Shown here in pieces: positions 16,681 to 20,719 of a DNA stretch of 20,719 bases. Numbering within the stretch: the stretch's first letter is position 1; each line of letters opens with the position of its first letter. Source of the stretch: Lysobacterales bacterium UBA5700. GTDB lineage: Bacteria > Pseudomonadota > Gammaproteobacteria > Xanthomonadales > Xanthomonadaceae. Made by a program: the position numbers and the translations under genes. The notes under the pieces are model-generated. The model did not search any database, was not told the origin of the DNA, and worked only from the letters and a program-made list of their open reading frames with translations. The stretch spans positions 3,130 to 23,848 of the forward strand of contig DIHI01000135.1 of assembly GCA_002420085.1 (NCBI GenBank). Reading direction: 5' to 3'.

Positions 16681-17616
16681 ATGTATCTCAAGAGAATTAC
16701 TCCCATGTTGCTGGCAATGGCTTCGGTCTTTTCGCCGACCGACGTTCGTGCGGAAATCCATATCGCGCCGCAACGCATGGATCACCCGACCCTGGTCACT
16801 TCAGGTGTTGTGCGCGATCCGGCCTCGCACGTGTACACCTATTCCTACTCGATATTCAACGAACCGGAGAACCCGAGTGGGATCGATCGATTCTGGTTGA
16901 AGTTGCAACCGGAAGCCCGATTGGTCGGAGGCGTTGCAAGCCCGAAACACTGGTCAGGTAGCTACATCGATTTCCGCGCCATGATCATTTGGGCAGGTAC
17001 TGACATAAGGCCGTTCATCCCGGAGGGATACGTCCATGACGGCCACTCGCTGTCGCCGTATGGACCATTCATCCAGCCGGGTGAATCAATGGACGGCTTC
17101 GCGATCCAGAGTTTCGGTGCGCCGGTTGCCGGGATCGGCTACACCCAGACGCGCAGGCCCTTGCCCTGGGCCGATGATGCTGACGAGTTGGAGGATCTGC
17201 CGTTCGCATCCGATCAGCCCGAAGACAATGGCTTCCAGGTCGAGGTTCAGGTGCCGGGCTTCGAGCCTGGATTCGTCGGCAACCGCCGACCGGCGGTCGA
17301 TGGGTTCCTGGTGTTCGTCAATCTGGTGGAAAAGGACAGCTATCAGGGCGCGGCCCTGGTGGTGATCCGTTTCGGAGCCGGTGGCGAGCAGGTCGATACC
17401 GGCAGTTTCCGGGCCAGCCTGAATCGTGAGGACGTGACCGGACGCTTCGCCTTCGACGCGACCTATGGCGGATGGGCGGCCTGGTTTCGGCCGGGCGAGA
17501 GCCCGCTGCGGGTGGGCAGCAATGTCCTGCTGACCTCGGTCGAGGGCACGGTGCCTGGCACCTTCGATCGAGTCGCCCGCGATACCGATCGGGTGAATTT
17601 CAGCTTCGAGCCGTGA
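16681..17616 (+). CDS. Uncharacterised secreted protein, partner of the upstream peptidase
   Basis: I do not recognise a named family. The product has 311 residues with a signal peptide (MYLKRITPMLLAMASVFSPT, cleavage likely after A24). The mature part has many aromatic and beta-prone segments, no cysteines and no membrane helix. The last ~75 residues (FRASLNREDVTGRFAFD, then LRVGSNVLLTSVEGTVPG and TDRVNF) resemble a small beta-sandwich repeat seen in other extracellular proteins (a resemblance from memory). The ATG at 16681 follows an AGGGGGTG ribosome site that spans the upstream stop codon region; a TTG at 16663 would extend it by 6 residues. It lies 14 bases after the peptidase gene, so co-expression is expected. 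It could be a cell-surface or matrix protein. Confidence 0.7.
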   Translation: MYLKRITPMLLAMASVFSPTDVRAEIHIAPQRMDHPTLVTSGVVRDPASHVYTYSYSIFNEPENPSGIDRFWLKLQPEARLVGGVASPKHWSGSYIDFRAMIIWAGTDIRPFIPEGYVHDGHSLSPYGPFIQPGESMDGFAIQSFGAPVAGIGYTQTRRPLPWADDADELEDLPFASDQPEDNGFQVEVQVPGFEPGFVGNRRPAVDGFLVFVNLVEKDSYQGAALVVIRFGAGGEQVDTGSFRASLNREDVTGRFAFDATYGGWAAWFRPGESPLRVGSNVLLTSVEGTVPGTFDRVARDTDRVNFSFEP

Positions 17617-17747
17617 CTCCCGGCCGAATGACGATGCGGAAAGACAGCAAGGGCAGACCCGCCGGTCATCACTTCGATCACCGCCCGGCAGATCGACACG
17701 CCGGGCAATGATCCGGGTGGGTCGGGGTCACGCGCATTCGCGACGGT

Positions 17748-17763
17748 GCAGCCGTCAGGCTGC
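17748..17763 (+). other. Small hairpin in convergent intergenic space
   Basis: Perfect 6-bp inverted repeat GCAGCC-GTCA-GGCTGC in the 251-base gap between two convergent genes. There is no T-tract on either side, so function as a terminator is possible but not shown. Nothing else is recognisable in 17617-17867. Confidence 0.3.
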
Positions 17764-17867
17764 GGTACCGCTCGGTTGACTGATACGCCCTCGATACCGT
17801 CATGGCCGCTGCTGCGGGTATCAGGATGGCGCGCCGGACAGTATTGCATCCGGTAGTGGATCGCGAC

Positions 17868-18884
17868 TCACGTCGCCAGATGAACCCGGTCGCGGCCGGC
17901 GTGCTTGGCCTGGTACAGGGCGGTGTCGGCGGCTTCGAGGGCATCGCGGATGCGACGCTCGCCAGGACACCAGATCGCGACACCGATGCTGAGGGTGATC
18001 CGGAGGGCACCAAAGTCGTGTTCGGCCACTGCCGTCCGCAGCCGTTCGGCCAGGGTCAGGGCCGGGGTGCGGTCGCAGCCTTCGAGGACGACGGCGAATT
18101 CTTCGCCACCGAAACGATAGAGCGGCACCTTCGACGGCAACTGCGCGCCCAGCACGGCGGCGACCTGGGTGATGATGCGATCGCCGATCAGATGGCCGTG
18201 ATGGTCGTTGACCGCCTTGAAGTGGTCGATGTCGAGCAGCAGCAGGGCGCAGGGTGGGCTGTCGGCTGGTGTCTTCTCGATCCGCTCCAGCCACTCGTTG
18301 AAGGTGCGGCGGTTGTAGCAGTTGCTGAGCGGATCGCGGGCGGAATAGAACCGCAGCATCGCGCCGGCACGGTGTTCGAGGAAGGCATAGGTCGAGACGA
18401 AGCCGACCAGGACGAAATAGCTGAAGCCAAGCCGGGCGGTGTCGAGCACTCCCATGATCGGATGGGACAGGGCCACGGCGGCAACCCCGTAGACGATGCT
18501 CAGGATCAGGGCCGGCCGCACCGACAGGATGAAGGTGACGCTGACCGGAAACAGGTAGTACCAGAAGTGGAAGCTGCGCCCCTGAAGCCAGGCGAACACC
18601 GGCAGGAAGGCGAAGATCGCCGCCACCACCACGAAGAAGGCGAAGCCGCTGCGCTCCCGGTCGAGCGCGAACAGCAGGATCAGGCAGACCGTGAGTATGC
18701 CGGCGATGATCAGATCGAGCGCGACCACCGCAACGAAGCCGCTGCGGGCATTGAAGATCGCCAGCGACAGCACGGTGGCGATGAAGAACAGGCACAACAC
18801 GACCGCGATCCGCCAGCGGACCTGGACCCGAAGCGCCCAGTACGAGCCGTCGCGCATGCTGTCGTCTGATGCGGTGGTCGCCAT
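17868..18884 (-). CDS. Membrane-bound diguanylate cyclase (GGDEF domain)
   Basis: Makes the second messenger c-di-GMP from two GTP. The product has 338 residues. The N-terminal half has about six hydrophobic segments (about 26-45, 49-72, 81-99, 106-124, 127-141, 153-169), a probable integral-membrane sensor. The GGDEF domain spans 180-335: DPLSNCYNRRTF (184-195), metal Asp D218 in LLDIDHFKAVND, active-site GGEEF at 259-263, and TLSIGVA near 297-303. The RxxD inhibitory site normally five residues before GGEEF is absent (SKVPLYRF), so no classical product inhibition. The ATG at 18884 is chosen; an upstream TTG at 18908 and an internal ATG at 18857 are alternatives. It is divergent from ppc and converges on the secreted protein gene. 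Confidence 0.92.
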   Translation of the reverse strand: MATTASDDSMRDGSYWALRVQVRWRIAVVLCLFFIATVLSLAIFNARSGFVAVVALDLIIAGILTVCLILLFALDRERSGFAFFVVVAAIFAFLPVFAWLQGRSFHFWYYLFPVSVTFILSVRPALILSIVYGVAAVALSHPIMGVLDTARLGFSYFVLVGFVSTYAFLEHRAGAMLRFYSARDPLSNCYNRRTFNEWLERIEKTPADSPPCALLLLDIDHFKAVNDHHGHLIGDRIITQVAAVLGAQLPSKVPLYRFGGEEFAVVLEGCDRTPALTLAERLRTAVAEHDFGALRITLSIGVAIWCPGERRIRDALEAADTALYQAKHAGRDRVHLAT

Positions 18885-18950
18885 GATCGGGCGATTATCG
18901 CGCCACAATCGTCATTTCGTCGATCACGGTCGCTCGGGTAGGCTGTAGCG

Positions 18951-20719
18951 ATGAATGGACTCCCTCCCTCCGAACCCCTGCGCGAAATCGACCTTCCGGC
19001 GACGGACGACCCGCTGCGCGACGATGTCCGTCGGCTCGGTGCCGTGGTCGGGGAGATTCTCGCCGAGCAGGTCGATCCCGAATTTCTCGCCGAAGTGGAA
19101 AGCATCCGGGTGGCGGCGATTCGCCGTCGCGAGGATGCCGCCCCGTTGACCGAGCTGTCCGGCCATTTCGCCGGCATCGCCGTCGAGCGTGCGGAATGGC
19201 TGGTGCGTGCCTTCGCGACCTACTTCCAGGCAGTCAATCTGGCCGAACAGGTCCACCGCATCCGTCGCCGTCGCGACTATCAGCGGGCCAACGCCTCACC
19301 CCAACCGGGTGGACTGGAGGCCGTGCTCGGCCATCTTCGTAGCCAACAGGTGCCGGCCGAGCGGCTGGCCGAATTGCTGCCCCGGCTGCACATCGAGCCG
19401 GTGTTCACCGCCCACCCCACCGAAGCCACCCGGCGCGTGCTGCTGGAAAAGGAACGGGAGATCGCCCGTCGTCTGATCGAGGACATCGACGGCAACCTGA
19501 CCCCGAGCGAGCGCGAGCGGATGCTCGAACGGGTGCGGATGGCGCTGACCACGGCGTGGCAGACGGCACTCACGCCGCCGGAGAAACCGACCGTCCGTGA
19601 CGAACTGGAACAGGTCGGTTACTACCTGATCGAGACCCTGTATCGGGTGTTGCCGGCGTTCTACAGCCAGTTGCAGCGCGCCTTGAGCGACAGCTATGGC
19701 ACGGTGGACGAATTGCCCGATGTGCTGAGTTTCGGTTCCTGGGTCGGCGGCGACATGGACGGCAACCCCAATGTCGGTGCTGCCACCATCGCCGATGCCC
19801 TGGCCAGCCAGCGCGGTCAGATCCTGACCGCCTATCGCCGCGATCTCACCAAACTGGCCTCGGTGCTGACCCAGTCGCTGGGCGTGGTGGGTTTCGACCC
19901 GGCCGTGCTGGCGCGGATCGAACACGAGCGGCAGCGTCTGCCGGATGCCGCCGCTCGCCTGCGGCCGCGTCAGGCCGACATGCCGTATCGCAATCTGCTG
20001 ACCCTGATGTCGGCGCGGCTCCGGGCCAGCATGCGGGTTGATGATGACACCGGGTATGCCACGCCCGACGAATTCCTGGCCGACCTGCGTCTGATCGAGC
20101 GCAGCCTGTGCGACCACCGGGGCGAGCACGCCGGAGTGTTCGCCCTGCGCCGCTTGATCCGGCGCGTGCGCTGCTTCGGGTTCCACCTCGCCACCCTCGA
20201 TCTCCGCCAGGAGTCGCGGCAGCACGATGCCGCCCTGGCCGCCTTGCTCGCCGACCCCGACTTCCCGGAACGCCCGGCCGCCGAACGCAGCGAGCGCTTG
20301 CGCGCGGTCATCGCCGATCCGACGGTGGCACGGCCGGATGCCGAGGCGGCCGCCCCGGTCCTGGCAGTGTTCCAGACCATCGCCCGCCTGTTGCCCAGGT
20401 ATGGTGATCGTGCCTTCGGACCCTACATTGTCAGCATGAGCCGCACCGCCGCCGATGCCCTGGCCGTGCTGGCACTGGCGCGCGTGGCCGGCTGCTGTGC
20501 CGACGGCCGGCCGGTATCACTCGACATCGCCCCGTTGTTCGAGACCGTGGATGATCTCGCCGCCGCCGGCGATACCTTGCGCTCGCTGTTCGCCGACCCG
20601 GTCTATCGCGCCCATCTGGCAACGCGCGGCGGACGCCAGATCGTCATGCTCGGCTATTCCGACAGCGCCAAGGATGGCGGCCTGATCGCCGCCCGCTGGG
20701 CATTGCAGCGCACCCAGGT
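18951..20719 (+). CDS. ppc: Phosphoenolpyruvate carboxylase (3' end cut by window edge)
   Basis: Anaplerotic enzyme that carboxylates PEP to oxaloacetate to refill the TCA cycle. 589 residues are visible of roughly 900. Seen: the catalytic histidine motif VFTAHPTEATRR (about 150-161), FGSWVGGDMDGNPNV (about 261-275, with GGDMDGNP where E. coli has GGDRDGNP), FGFHLATLDLRQESR (about 406-420), and the second active-site motif LGYSDSAKDGG close to the edge. The ATG at 18951 gives a normal-length N-terminus; only a weak ribosome site is visible. The reading frame is open to the window end without interruption. The 66-base gap to the divergent diguanylate cyclase must contain both promoters. Confidence 0.96.
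   Translation, partial: MNGLPPSEPLREIDLPATDDPLRDDVRRLGAVVGEILAEQVDPEFLAEVESIRVAAIRRREDAAPLTELSGHFAGIAVERAEWLVRAFATYFQAVNLAEQVHRIRRRRDYQRANASPQPGGLEAVLGHLRSQQVPAERLAELLPRLHIEPVFTAHPTEATRRVLLEKEREIARRLIEDIDGNLTPSERERMLERVRMALTTAWQTALTPPEKPTVRDELEQVGYYLIETLYRVLPAFYSQLQRALSDSYGTVDELPDVLSFGSWVGGDMDGNPNVGAATIADALASQRGQILTAYRRDLTKLASVLTQSLGVVGFDPAVLARIEHERQRLPDAAARLRPRQADMPYRNLLTLMSARLRASMRVDDDTGYATPDEFLADLRLIERSLCDHRGEHAGVFALRRLIRRVRCFGFHLATLDLRQESRQHDAALAALLADPDFPERPAAERSERLRAVIADPTVARPDAEAAAPVLAVFQTIARLLPRYGDRAFGPYIVSMSRTAADALAVLALARVAGCCADGRPVSLDIAPLFETVDDLAAAGDTLRSLFADPVYRAHLATRGGRQIVMLGYSDSAKDGGLIAARWALQRTQ

Noticed and set aside
17678..18013. Minus-strand frame of 111 codons overlapping the 3' end of the diguanylate cyclase gene.
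   Set aside because: It largely overlaps the GGDEF gene in another frame, is Arg/Ser/Pro-rich and has no ribosome site.

Overview
The window is GC-rich, densely coded bacterial chromosome. I count 17 protein genes on both strands and see no rRNA, tRNA, CRISPR array, insertion sequence or phage gene. The gene set points to a flagellated gammaproteobacterium of the Xanthomonadales/Lysobacterales type. The order rpoN - single-receiver regulator - fleQ - fliE - fliF - fliG - fliH - fliI matches what I recall of the Xanthomonas rpoN2-vemR-fleQ flagellar locus, and oleB/oleC/oleD are typical of that order. The species assignment is inference.

Region 1 (1-8585, all minus strand) is a flagellar island. 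Reading in the direction of transcription: an orphan NarL/LuxR response regulator, sigma-54 (rpoN), a CheY-like regulator (vemR-like), the enhancer-binding protein FleQ, then fliE, fliF, fliG, fliH and fliI, the last cut by the window edge. A near-consensus sigma-54 promoter lies immediately after the fleQ stop codon and faces fliE. The island therefore appears to encode both the sigma factor and the activator for its own basal-body/export operon. fliF-fliG-fliH-fliI overlap at every junction (translational coupling). Three copies of a TCGGGAAA-type motif sit in front of rpoN.

Region 2 (8761-10170, plus) holds a group 1 truncated haemoglobin followed 6 bases later by a 2Fe-2S/FAD/NAD reductase, probably a globin plus its electron donor. 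Region 3 (10456-14128, plus) holds oleB, oleC and oleD, the last three steps of long-chain olefin synthesis. The first gene, oleA, is not in the window.

Region 4 (14185-15492, minus) is an exported metal-dependent amidohydrolase convergent with oleD. Region 5 (15776-17616, plus) is a two-gene unit for exported proteins: a predicted LAS-type zinc peptidase behind a beta-rich domain, then an uncharacterised secreted beta-rich protein. An AT-rich dip covers their junction. Region 6 has a membrane diguanylate cyclase (17868-18884, minus) divergent from ppc (18951 to the edge, plus), PEP carboxylase.

No gene-free stretch exceeds 300 bases. The longest are 10171-10455, 15493-15775 and 17617-17867. 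In the first two I see nothing beyond the presumed leader or divergent promoter space; the third holds one small hairpin without a T-tract. 8586-8760 separates the divergent response regulator and globin genes and must hold both promoters, but I could not identify convincing boxes.
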